21,725 nucleotides of DNA, from the IMG/VR virus record IMGVR_UViG_3300028027_000920, positions 1 through 21,725 of that record; one strand, written 5' to 3'. The stretch comes from a virus. A program made the translations under genes and the position numbers. A model generated the notes under the pieces. It saw only the letters and a list, made by a program, of their open reading frames with translations, made no database searches and was not told the origin of the DNA. Positions 1 through 6,723 of the stretch are shown here, in pieces (position 1 is the first letter of the stretch; every line of letters starts with the position of its first letter).

Positions 1-1799
1 TCAATGAGTTTATCACGTGATAGATTGCCATAAAACTTACGAACAAGAGGGTCCAAGGAAATATAGCAAGAATCAGTATCACTGTAGAAAGAGTAGTTGT
101 GTCCATTTGTTCCTACAACCTTGTTAAGATAGACGTCAAGTGCCTTACCTACTTCCTGAATAATATACTGACCAGTCGTAGTGATGCCCTCGGCAATACG
201 AGCATCATAGTAACGGAAATATTCATTTGCCAACGCACCGAACAGTGAGTTCAACTGAATCTTTCTTGCCATCTGGAAGTTATTATACTTCGAGATGTCA
301 TTCTTTAGTTTGGGATTTTTAGTTTCTTCATATTCTTTCTGAGCAATGATCATCAGTTTCTTATACCGTTGTCGGTCATCAAAGAACTTCTGAACAATCT
401 CAGGAAACATTCCCATCTTCTTACGAGTATAGCAGTAACCATTGGCAGTCATACAAACATCATCTTGTTTGAGATCCTCGAGGTCATAACTATGCCCAAG
501 CAATCCCTTCACCGTTGTGTCTTTTACTACACCCTGAACGAAAGTCTCTGGTGATTGGTTATACTGCATGATGATTGATGGATACAGCGAGGTAGCATCA
601 AAGGAAACAACCCAGTCATATCTTCCTGCCTTTGGTTCTTGCACATACGCACCCTCAATAGTCCTACCCCTGTTTTCTTTCTTCTGGGGAATCTGGATAT
701 TTTGATCATGCAAGTGATTGTAGATAATACAATCCCACGTGCGAACCTGTGAGAACACATCAGTATAATTGCACTTAGCATCGTATGCCATTGTAAGCAC
801 AAGTTCAATAAGTTTCATCTTACGCTCAAGTTCGTCGACGATCTCAACGTCGATGATGTTATACTCGACGAACCGTGTCCAGTCTTTGGTGTAAAACTCA
901 CGGAATGTTTCATACGGATGTTCAAGTTTTTTCTTACCAAGTTCTTCCTTGGCAATGTGATCCAACTTGTAACTCTCTTGTCGAGTATATGTAAACTTCT
1001 TATAGAGATCGAGATAGTCGATAACTGCAACGCCAGTAATATCATATGAGATATGTTCGCGACCCATGATTGTTAAATTCTTACGGCGAACGAGACCCCA
1101 TGGCGAGAACTTCTTGCGCATAGTGGTATCTTCTTCGGTGCAGAACAGACGATCTATCCGAGAGATAAGATACGCAACGTCGAACAGTTCGCAGTTCCAA
1201 CCTGTGATAATATCTGGGTGATCGTCAGAATAGAACCGCAGAAAAGTTTCTAGCAGGTCGCGCTCATCATCACATTTCACATAGAGAAACTTGTTACCTG
1301 CATCTCTCAGAGTCTGAACAATCTCAGAGTTCTTATCATCAAACTCACCGCAACCGAATGTGATGATTTGACGGGTGATAAGATTCTTGACTGTGATCAG
1401 CAGAACACTTTCGATAGGATTGTTTACATCAGGAAACCCATGCTCTGCAGAGGTCTCAATATCGACAGTCTGAATATTGAGTTGAGACATATCCCACTGA
1501 ATTTCACCAGGATATTTCTTTGTGATGTATTGGTAACCATAGTTGGTCTGACCAAAGATTTCAAAGTTGTCTACTTGTCCATATGTTTGGACGAACTGCT
1601 TGGCAGCATTGTTGTCTTCAAAGTCAATCGGTTGGAGATCTTCTCCATACAGAGACTTGTATTTTGTTTCTTCACCACCCTTGGATTTTACAAACAGGGT
1701 CGGACTGAAGTCATCGCGTTTGGTAAGGCGCACACCGTTATGTACTCCACGGACAAGAACCTTGGAACCATACTGGTGTGCGCATGTATAAAATTTCAT
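1..1799 (-). CDS. 43: Family B DNA polymerase gp43, N-terminal two thirds (3' end outside window)
   Basis: The replicative DNA polymerase with 3'-5' proofreading exonuclease. Translation from ATG at 1799 runs open to the window edge (about 599 codons). Exonuclease motif I DIET is at residues 113-116, Exo II (N202 to D207 in ITGWNCELFD) follows, and an Exo III-like YNIID lies further on. Polymerase motif A reads FDATSLYPSI, motif B is around KIQLNSLFGA, and motif C YSDTDS is coded near position 80. T4 gp43 is about 900 residues, so roughly 300 C-terminal residues, including the clamp-binding tail, are missing because the window ends. A GAGGG ribosome site lies 8 nt before the ATG. The gene has its own sigma70-type promoter just upstream (1825-1853), separate from the clamp/clamp-loader operon. 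No intein or frameshift is visible in this part. Confidence 0.97.
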   Translation of the reverse strand, partial: MKFYTCAHQYGSKVLVRGVHNGVRLTKRDDFSPTLFVKSKGGEETKYKSLYGEDLQPIDFEDNNAAKQFVQTYGQVDNFEIFGQTNYGYQYITKKYPGEIQWDMSQLNIQTVDIETSAEHGFPDVNNPIESVLLITVKNLITRQIITFGCGEFDDKNSEIVQTLRDAGNKFLYVKCDDERDLLETFLRFYSDDHPDIITGWNCELFDVAYLISRIDRLFCTEEDTTMRKKFSPWGLVRRKNLTIMGREHISYDITGVAVIDYLDLYKKFTYTRQESYKLDHIAKEELGKKKLEHPYETFREFYTKDWTRFVEYNIIDVEIVDELERKMKLIELVLTMAYDAKCNYTDVFSQVRTWDCIIYNHLHDQNIQIPQKKENRGRTIEGAYVQEPKAGRYDWVVSFDATSLYPSIIMQYNQSPETFVQGVVKDTTVKGLLGHSYDLEDLKQDDVCMTANGYCYTRKKMGMFPEIVQKFFDDRQRYKKLMIIAQKEYEETKNPKLKNDISKYNNFQMARKIQLNSLFGALANEYFRYYDARIAEGITTTGQYIIQEVGKALDVYLNKVVGTNGHNYSFYSDTDSCYISLDPLVRKFYGNLSRDKLI

Positions 1800-1824
1800 A
1801 AAAATCCCTCATCAATCAAATACT

Positions 1825-1853
1825 ACTATACTATAAAACATAACAAAAGTAAA
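1825..1853 (-). promoter_or_regulatory. Sigma70-type promoter for gene 43
   Basis: On the minus strand the sequence reads TTTACT, 17 bp, TATAGT. It lies in the 59-bp gap between the nuclease stop and the gp43 start. A second TATAGT overlaps the first (1830-1835) but is only 12 bp from the -35 box. The layout matches the other early-type promoters in the window. Confidence 0.7.
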
Positions 1854-1858
1854 GGGAT

Positions 1859-2503
1859 TTATCGTAACTTATATCCAATCTTTGCTTCAAGTTCTTCCAG
1901 TTTCATAGTTGAAACCTGTGACTTAGGAACTAGATTGTCTACAATATAGACTGCAACATTTCCACTCTCGAAGAATGCAACCTTGTAAAGAAAGTCTGGC
2001 ACAGGAACTTTATTCTTACCGATCACCTTTGGATTTTTAGAGTAATGTGCACCAGTAACTACCCACTTGAAGGGAACCGAACGAACACGTTCTTCCAAGT
2101 TCTTCCACGCTACACGATTTACCGATGGTAACTGAGGAGTCATGTTTGTCATGAAGAAAGTATCTGACATTTCATTCGGATCGTCTGCGTTTGCAGCAGG
2201 AACCATGTGTCCACGATCGTAACCAGAGTTGGTATAATCGGCAGGAGTTGGTGAGTCAGCGATGCGCTTGTCAGCACGGAAGTCGTCAGTACGTGGAGTT
2301 TTCTTCAACCGTTCTTGCGCAATCTCAGTGGAGAAAACATTTGCATTACGGTCATCGTCATAAACGATTGCGAAGAAAGAGTTACAAAGAACCTTAGTGT
2401 TTGGCACTACGATTTCTTTACCATTCGGATAGAACTGATCGCACGGTGAAGCGAATGCTGTTCCTGGAATCAGAAATAGTGCGAGAGCGATTAATGGTTT
2501 CAT
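1859..2503 (-). CDS. Secreted DNA/RNA non-specific endonuclease (beta-beta-alpha metal type)
   Basis: A 214-residue protein of the Endonuclease_NS family (Serratia nuclease/NucA type). The family signature DRGH is at residues 96-99, with H99 as the expected general base. N120 in FFMTNMTPQ is the expected Mg2+ ligand, followed by the conserved N..W..LE stretch (129-137). Residues 1-18 look like a Sec signal peptide: K2, a hydrophobic core, then TAFAS with likely cleavage after AFA. Cys21 and Cys40 could form a disulfide after export. The start overlaps the stop of the upstream gene (ATGA), so translation is probably coupled. Family members cut single- and double-stranded DNA and RNA. Export would keep the enzyme away from phage DNA in the cytoplasm. 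Its biological role in a phage is unknown. Confidence 0.92.
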   Translation of the reverse strand: MKPLIALALFLIPGTAFASPCDQFYPNGKEIVVPNTKVLCNSFFAIVYDDDRNANVFSTEIAQERLKKTPRTDDFRADKRIADSPTPADYTNSGYDRGHMVPAANADDPNEMSDTFFMTNMTPQLPSVNRVAWKNLEERVRSVPFKWVVTGAHYSKNPKVIGKNKVPVPDFLYKVAFFESGNVAVYIVDNLVPKSQVSTMKLEELEAKIGYKLR

Positions 2504-2799
2504 ATGATAATTTTACTTTCTGGAACAACCAGACCTGAACCGTAGCGAGTATTATACTCGTTTAGCATACCAGTCTCTGGTTCAAAAACTGTAATAACTG
2601 CACCAGAACGAAGAGGAACCAAGTCATCTTTCGCATATGGACAGAACGGTGCTAGACCTATGCCGAATTGATTATTCTGATTCGGAATCATCATAATCTG
2701 CGCAGGTTTCTTTAGAATGACAAGACCTTCAATTGTCTCATCGATATCAGCGATAATTTCATCACCACTGATTAACTTCACACATCTAATATTGCTCAT
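2500..2799 (-). CDS. Small conserved protein, Sm-like-looking, paralogue of 17896-18264
   Basis: A 99-residue protein with no enzyme motif. The N-terminal pattern VKLISGDEIIADI, then a predicted beta-rich body with LVP and AVITVF strands, suggests a compact beta-barrel. The opening resembles the strand-GD-strand start of Sm/Lsm folds, but that is inference only. It aligns along its length with the 122-residue protein at 17896-18264: K..xGD.xIA.I, then P...x.P, then LVP/xVITV, then L.E.Y and V.PE. The ribosome site AAGGTG lies 6-7 nt before the ATG. It sits between hsp20 and the secreted nuclease and overlaps the latter by 4 nt. Function is unknown; a role in binding RNA or single strands would be a guess from fold resemblance. 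Confidence 0.8.
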   Translation of the reverse strand: MSNIRCVKLISGDEIIADIDETIEGLVILKKPAQIMMIPNQNNQFGIGLAPFCPYAKDDLVPLRSGAVITVFEPETGMLNEYNTRYGSGLVVPESKIII

Positions 2800-2820
2800 G
2801 CATTCACCTTCATTGTTATT

Positions 2821-2847
2821 GGTGAGCGAGAATTAATCCCGCCCACC
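2821..2847 (-). terminator. Strong intergenic hairpin after hsp20 (weak or partial terminator, or RNA processing stem)
   Basis: The minus-strand RNA can form an 11-bp stem (two G-U pairs) closed by a 5-nt TTAAT loop. It lies just after the hsp20 stop. No U-run follows (AATAAC instead), and the ribosome site of the next gene comes shortly after. Read-through with transcript processing or 3'-end protection is as likely as termination. Confidence 0.5.
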
Positions 2848-2856
2848 ACATTTAAA

Positions 2857-3339
2857 TTACTTAGTCTTACCTTCTGCTAAAAACTCAGCAGCTTGTGAAG
2901 GATATTCTTCATCTTGAATATCAATCTTCTTGGGTTTCTTTTCTTCTGGAATGAATGCCTCAAGAAAGATTTTCAGCATACCGTTTGCCAGACTAGAACT
3001 CTTTACTTCGACGTTATCTGCGAGACTGAATTCACGTTTGAATCCTCGCTCAGCAATTCCCTTGTAAAGATATTCAGTGGATTCAGGCGAGTCACACTTT
3101 CCAGTGATTCTCAGTAGTCCCTCTTGCAATTCAATATCAATCTCCGACTTACCGAAACCAGCAACTGCCATTTCGATTACGTAGCGATCTTCATCGACCT
3201 TCTTAATATTGTATGGAGGATATTTAATTGGCATCATCTGCGAAGATTGATCAGCAATATCTGCTAGTCTCTTCATGACACGATCGGCACCAACGAAATA
3301 ACGGTCCCATTGCGGTAAACTTGTTGTATCAAATTTCAT
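2857..3339 (-). CDS. hsp20: Small heat-shock protein (Hsp20/alpha-crystallin)
   Basis: A 160-residue chaperone of the IbpA type, which binds unfolding proteins without ATP. The alpha-crystallin domain spans about residues 40-140. It starts with YPPYNI, has the core VIEMAVAGF followed by an acidic strand, then GIAERGFKREF, and ends with the signature NGMLKI (the G-x-L region). The C-terminal tail is rich in K and E. Related Hsp20 genes are frequent in T4-like phages of marine bacteria. The ribosome site AGGAG lies 6 nt before the ATG. The gene stands first in a small unit (hsp20, Sm-like protein, nuclease) behind a promoter that carries both an early-type and a late-type -10 element. Confidence 0.93.
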   Translation of the reverse strand: MKFDTTSLPQWDRYFVGADRVMKRLADIADQSSQMMPIKYPPYNIKKVDEDRYVIEMAVAGFGKSEIDIELQEGLLRITGKCDSPESTEYLYKGIAERGFKREFSLADNVEVKSSSLANGMLKIFLEAFIPEEKKPKKIDIQDEEYPSQAAEFLAEGKTK

Positions 3340-3364
3340 ATTTTGCTCCTATTAAGCGAGTGTT

Positions 3365-3393
3365 AAAAAAGGTGCCATCCGAAGCATGGCACC
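3365..3393 (-). terminator. Intrinsic terminator ending the clamp-loader/regA operon
   Basis: On the minus strand the arms GGTGCCAT and ATGGCACC enclose a CTTCGG loop with one bulged G, followed immediately by six T residues. The UUCG-type loop, GC-rich base and U-run are classical. It lies 35 nt after the regA stop. It also overlaps the start region of the promoter for hsp20. Confidence 0.88.
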
Positions 3394-3396
3394 TTT

Positions 3397-3427
3397 TATT
3401 TATACTATATTTTTATACGAAAGTCAA
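3397..3427 (-). promoter_or_regulatory. Dual early (TTGACT-N17-TATAAA) and T4-type late (TATAAATA) promoter upstream of hsp20
   Basis: The minus strand has TTGACT at 3427-3422, a 17-bp spacer and TATAAA at 3404-3399. The same -10 region is the exact T4 late box TATAAATA (3404-3397). Either form would start RNA around 3391-3392, inside the first arm of the terminator hairpin. Activity is inferred from sequence only. Confidence 0.7.
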
Positions 3428-3844
3428 TTATTTTTTGCGACCAATGTTATACTTCTGAACAAGTTCCCACTCATTCTTTTCCTTGAACGCAATGACTTTA
3501 ATCTGATTCAACGGTGCTTTATCTTCATGAATCTCTGGATTTAGAATAGTAATCAACCCCCAATCCGAAAGAAGATGCGCTACCGTATTTCTGCGTTGTA
3601 AATCATTGTCACTGAAGTCTGCATCTTTACCATCTAAGGCAAAGAGTTCCTTGAAGTGCACAATAAAATATCTGCCCTGCTTGTGTAGAATGTGACATGA
3701 TTGATAAAGAATCTTTTCTTTTCTTGACGCAACGCCAATACGGGAAAGGGTCTCGCGAACTTTCAAGAAGTCGTCAGGATTCTTTAAGTTGACTTCCAAG
3801 GGTGCATACCCAGGAAAGTCAATGTCAAAAAAATCTTCGCTCAT
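3428..3844 (-). CDS. regA: RegA translational repressor
   Basis: A 138-residue homologue of T4 RegA, which blocks translation of early phage mRNAs by binding their start regions. The match is clear over the core: NPDDFLKVRETLSRIG, then KILYQSCHIL, GRYFIVHFKELF, LLSDWGLI and a C-terminal KYNIG. The protein is about 16 residues longer at the N-terminus than T4 RegA (122 residues). No ATG exists between the chosen start and the conserved core, and AAAGGTGG precedes this ATG, so the extension looks real. The start overlaps the gp62 stop (ATGA), giving the T4 order 44-62-regA. In T4, gp44 and gp45 mRNAs are RegA targets; autoregulation within this operon is therefore likely but not shown. A strong terminator follows. 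Confidence 0.95.
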   Translation of the reverse strand: MSEDFFDIDFPGYAPLEVNLKNPDDFLKVRETLSRIGVASRKEKILYQSCHILHKQGRYFIVHFKELFALDGKDADFSDNDLQRRNTVAHLLSDWGLITILNPEIHEDKAPLNQIKVIAFKEKNEWELVQKYNIGRKK

Positions 3845-4296
3845 TTTTTACCACCTTTAAACAATTTCTCTTTTATATATTTTTTTTGTTCTTCAGAGAG
3901 AATTGTGAGTGCTTGGCGAGCTTTGTCATTGCTATAACCATAATACTCTTTCACCATCTCCACTTCGGCATCGTCTTCGATTTTGATCCATTTGTCAAAA
4001 CGTTTTCTAGCGCGAATAGTATTTATAAGATACATGTTTTGCATGCTCTTATCGAGATGGGGACGGCAGTTCATTTCATTTGCAGGGTGGACAGTATCAA
4101 TACTGAATGTCAACCCACGATTAATGATCCAAGGATTGTATTGTTTCTCAGACCAGTCATCAACAACCAGATTCTTCTTTTCGTAGTTTATATCTTTGAT
4201 AAAATCGAAGGGAGAAATACCCTTTTTCTTTTCTTTGTACTCCTCAGCATCATATTCTACAGTCGGAGCACCCAATCCATCGAGCACTCCAGTCAT
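3841..4296 (-). CDS. 62: Clamp loader small subunit gp62
   Basis: The small subunit that completes the gp44/62 clamp loader, which opens the gp45 ring and places it on DNA. It has no ATPase motif, as expected. Recognisable gp62-type features are the N-terminal FDFIKDINY, the segment NPWIINRGLTFSID, and the C-terminal helices with VKEYYGYSNDKARQAL. I place the start at ATG 4296 (151 residues). It shares one base with the gp44 stop (TAATG) and has GGAG 8 nt upstream; a GTG at 4305 would add three residues. An exact TATAAATA on the minus strand inside the gene (4020-4027) could be an internal late promoter for regA, but in coding sequence it may be chance. Confidence 0.93.
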   Translation of the reverse strand: MTGVLDGLGAPTVEYDAEEYKEKKKGISPFDFIKDINYEKKNLVVDDWSEKQYNPWIINRGLTFSIDTVHPANEMNCRPHLDKSMQNMYLINTIRARKRFDKWIKIEDDAEVEMVKEYYGYSNDKARQALTILSEEQKKYIKEKLFKGGKK

Positions 4297-5237
4297 TATT
4301 TCCACTCCATCCCTGCCATAATTTCAGCAAGGCAAGCAACCAGATTGATCTCAGGGTTAGCAGCGAACGCTGCCTTATACTGATAATCTGCAAGCAGCAG
4401 AACCAACTGCGAAGGATACTTTACTTCATCAAGAATGGTATCATAGATCTTACGGAAGATAAGATTTGGGTCATTGTCAATGTTATCGACCACCCAGTTA
4501 CGCATCTTCTTGAAGTCTTTGCTCTTCAATGAAGAAACCAGTTCCTTCATGTTTACTTCTTGAACGTTGACGAGGATACCTTCATCAATAGTTCCGGAGA
4601 CACTGTATCGCTGCAGTTCATTTAGGACACGGCGATAGTCAGGGAAGTGTTTCTTGAGAACTTCAGCAACAACCTTCTCGTCGAATGCAACATTCTCAGT
4701 AGCAAGGATGTCAGTGAGACGCTTCATGAAACGACCTGCCATCTTCGGACGGTCTGCCTTTGTCAACTTGAATTCAATGACAGCAGTTCGACTGTGAAGA
4801 GGAGCAATGATTCGGTTCTTGAAATTACAAGTGAAGATAAACCGACAGTTGTTTGCGAACTCCTCGATGAATGCACGCAACGCTGGTTGAGTAGAGTTTG
4901 GATTTAGATAGTCTGCCTCATCAAGGATAACTACCTTGGTCTTGCCACCAAAGGAAACAGAGGAGGCGAACTCCCGAATCTTAGTACGGAGAACATCAAT
5001 ACCTGATTCTTCAGAACCGTTGATGATGATGTAGTCACATTCAAGTTCTTCACAGATCGCTCGAGCAATGGTAGTCTTACCAACACCTGCCGAACCACAG
5101 AGAAGCATGTTAGGAATTTCACCAGTCGCAACGAACTCGCGAAATGTCTTTAGTTGATCATCGGGGAGAATGCAGTCATCAAGTTTGTGAGGACGATACT
5201 TTTCAACCCAGAGGAACTGTTCTTTTGATACGTTCAT
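4296..5237 (-). CDS. 44: Clamp loader ATPase subunit gp44
   Basis: The AAA+ ATPase of the clamp loader (313 residues; T4 gp44 is 319). Walker A GSAGVGKT is at 48-55, Walker B VVILDEAD at 102-109, and sensor-1 region FTCNF at 135-139. The SR of the arginine-finger-like motif (LHSR) is at 149-150, and a helical collar domain follows. Four copies normally join one gp62. The ribosome site GAAG stands before GTGAAAA and the ATG; this A-rich start region is the sort of site RegA binds in T4. The first 35 bases overlap the end of the epimerase gene, which is unusual placement for a metabolic gene next to gp44. Confidence 0.96.
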   Translation of the reverse strand: MNVSKEQFLWVEKYRPHKLDDCILPDDQLKTFREFVATGEIPNMLLCGSAGVGKTTIARAICEELECDYIIINGSEESGIDVLRTKIREFASSVSFGGKTKVVILDEADYLNPNSTQPALRAFIEEFANNCRFIFTCNFKNRIIAPLHSRTAVIEFKLTKADRPKMAGRFMKRLTDILATENVAFDEKVVAEVLKKHFPDYRRVLNELQRYSVSGTIDEGILVNVQEVNMKELVSSLKSKDFKKMRNWVVDNIDNDPNLIFRKIYDTILDEVKYPSQLVLLLADYQYKAAFAANPEINLVACLAEIMAGMEWK

Positions 5238-5940
5238 TTTTCACTTCTTCCATAATGTTATACTTGGGAGTCCATCCCAAGTTTCTCAATTGTGAATTGT
5301 CAGCATGTGTAACAATTCGTTCACCAGTTACTTCACGAATAGGAACATCACGGTATCCAAATTCACGAGCAACATCAATCACAGAGACAGGATTACCTGT
5401 CCCAATATCCATCTTACCCTGAATACGGGTATCTGTCAATATAATTCTCATCGCTGAAACAACATCTTCAACATGAGTCCAGTCACGTTTATGATCAGTA
5501 AGATACTCAACTTTGTCATTGAGCATCATATCGTAGAACATATCAGGACGAGAGTCAGGTCCATAGACAGTGTGAAAGCGCATTCCTACTGAATATTTTG
5601 GAGCAATTTCTTCCATTGCCTTCTTGCTAGTAGCGTATGGATTCTGCCACCATTCATATATTGAAGACGAGGAAGCATAGACGCACCGAAGATTGAGACG
5701 TTGGCATTCAGAGAAGACTTGCATCGATCCCTTAACATTTACGTCCCAATATTCTTCAGGGTCCAACCAACTCTTACGCACACCTGCTAGTGCGGCAAGA
5801 TGCAGGACTGCTCCGTAATACTCAGAGATTTTAAAATCTCGAATATCTCCCTCATACGGAATCATCTCGAAGGAGTCGGACAGAATGCGTAAAGCATTCC
5901 GCCCGATAAAACCTTCCCACCCAGTAATTAACACCTTCAT
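5203..5940 (-). CDS. NAD-dependent epimerase/dehydratase (extended SDR), short form
   Basis: A 245-residue Rossmann enzyme acting, by family, on nucleotide sugars. The NAD-binding motif is GWEGFIG (7-13), with D32 after GDIRD, LHLAA for the ribose side, and SSSSIY (90-95). The catalytic Y102-x3-K106 lies in PYATSKK, and VKG/VNV helices are as in GalE/RmlB relatives. At 245 residues it is shorter than usual (about 300-340), lacking part of the substrate domain. I chose ATG 5940 because it directly starts MKVLITG and overlaps the peroxiredoxin stop (ATGA); an upstream ATG (5958) would lie well inside that gene. The gene lies between peroxiredoxin and gp44 in the replication operon. The substrate cannot be told; surface-sugar or capsule modification is one possibility. 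Confidence 0.9.
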   Translation of the reverse strand: MKVLITGWEGFIGRNALRILSDSFEMIPYEGDIRDFKISEYYGAVLHLAALAGVRKSWLDPEEYWDVNVKGSMQVFSECQRLNLRCVYASSSSIYEWWQNPYATSKKAMEEIAPKYSVGMRFHTVYGPDSRPDMFYDMMLNDKVEYLTDHKRDWTHVEDVVSAMRIILTDTRIQGKMDIGTGNPVSVIDVAREFGYRDVPIREVTGERIVTHADNSQLRNLGWTPKYNIMEEVKNERIKRTVPLG

Positions 5941-6524
5941 GAGTTGTTGCGCAACCATTCGAGGATATTTTCTGGTGAAGTGACACCATAAGGATCATCG
6001 GCGCAGTTGTCCTCGACAACATCACCTTCAATGAACCACTTCTCAATCTGACCGTTGTTCACAACACATGCATAACGCCACGAGCGAACACCAAATCCAA
6101 GATTGTCCTTGTGAACATCCATCTTCATTGCATCGGTAAACTTACACGAACCATCAGGAATCATCTTGACCTTCTTGATCTTCTGATCCTTTGCCCAACA
6201 ATTCATGACGAAGGCATCATTGACAGATACACAGTAGATGTCCTTGATACCAAGTGCCTTAAACTCAGCAAAGTTCTTTTCAAATCCAGGCAACTGGTAG
6301 GTCGAACATGTTGGAGTAAATGCACCAGGAAGAGAGAACAGAACTACACGCTTACCTGCAAAGTAATCATAAGTTGTCTTATCTTCCCAACGGAATGGGT
6401 TTGGACCTTCAATCGAGTCATCACGGACACGGGTCTTGAAGACTACGGCAGGAACAATCTCAGGCAGTTCCTCTTCGCGTGTGTCGTCGTCCCACTTATT
6501 TTTAAATTTAAACTTCTCTGCCAT
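5937..6524 (-). CDS. Peroxiredoxin, Prx5-like
   Basis: A 195-residue thiol peroxidase of the Prx5/AhpC-TSA class that reduces peroxides. The active-site loop PGAFTPTCS (66-74) carries the peroxidatic Cys73, with T70 and the later Arg (R147 or R150 in GVRSWRYA) as expected partners. SVNDAFVMNCW (100-110) is typical of Prx5. Six Cys are present (73, 98, 109, 127, 153, 174), so a resolving Cys is possible, but there is no fused glutaredoxin domain. The first ~20 residues are charged and unlike the fold. GGAG for translation lies in the end of the preceding 60-residue gene. Embedded in the replication operon, it would be made early. Protection of replication during oxidative stress in the infected cell is an inference. 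Confidence 0.93.
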   Translation of the reverse strand: MAEKFKFKNKWDDDTREEELPEIVPAVVFKTRVRDDSIEGPNPFRWEDKTTYDYFAGKRVVLFSLPGAFTPTCSTYQLPGFEKNFAEFKALGIKDIYCVSVNDAFVMNCWAKDQKIKKVKMIPDGSCKFTDAMKMDVHKDNLGFGVRSWRYACVVNNGQIEKWFIEGDVVEDNCADDPYGVTSPENILEWLRNNS

Positions 6525-6527
6525 AGT

Positions 6528-6710
6528 TTATTCCACTCCAGATACAATAATGTCAATGTCATTCAGACGCAGAAACTTATTAAACTGACGAACAACTTCT
6601 TCTGGATTACTGAGATCTAAATCAAAATCCATACTCGTCGAGCGATTAAGATGTTCATCGTCACTGTTATAAGGTACACGCGAACTAAACGAAATTTCTA
6701 ACTTGTTCAT
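6528..6710 (-). CDS. Small conserved-looking protein of unknown function (60 residues)
   Basis: I do not recognise this protein. It starts with the beta-strand-like MNKLEISFSSRVPY, has an acidic middle (DFDLDLSNPEEV) and ends in VRQFNKFLRLNDIDIIVSGVE. That looks like a small beta-alpha-beta unit. A good ribosome site (GGAGAT, 7 nt before ATG) and tight packing (13 bp after gp45, 3 bp before peroxiredoxin) support it as a real gene. Its position directly after gp45 suggests co-expression with the clamp. No Cys, signal or membrane segment is seen. Confidence 0.7.
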   Translation of the reverse strand: MNKLEISFSSRVPYNSDDEHLNRSTSMDFDLDLSNPEEVVRQFNKFLRLNDIDIIVSGVE

Positions 6711-6723
6711 AATAAATCTCCAA

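Noticed and set aside
1368-1949. 193-codon plus-strand open frame opposite gp43 and the nuclease
   Set aside because: It is antisense to strongly recognisable gp43 exonuclease motifs and the nuclease C-terminus, has no domain and no promoter. A shadow frame.
4020-4027. Exact TATAAATA on the minus strand inside gp62
   Set aside because: Could be an internal late promoter for regA, but an 8-bp AT-rich match in coding sequence can occur by chance and encodes conserved-frame residues. Kept only as a remark on gp62.
3802-4383. 193-codon plus-strand open frame opposite gp62/RegA
   Set aside because: It mirrors two clear T4 genes, is Phe/Ile-rich as expected for the reverse of A-rich coding sequence, and has no ribosome site.
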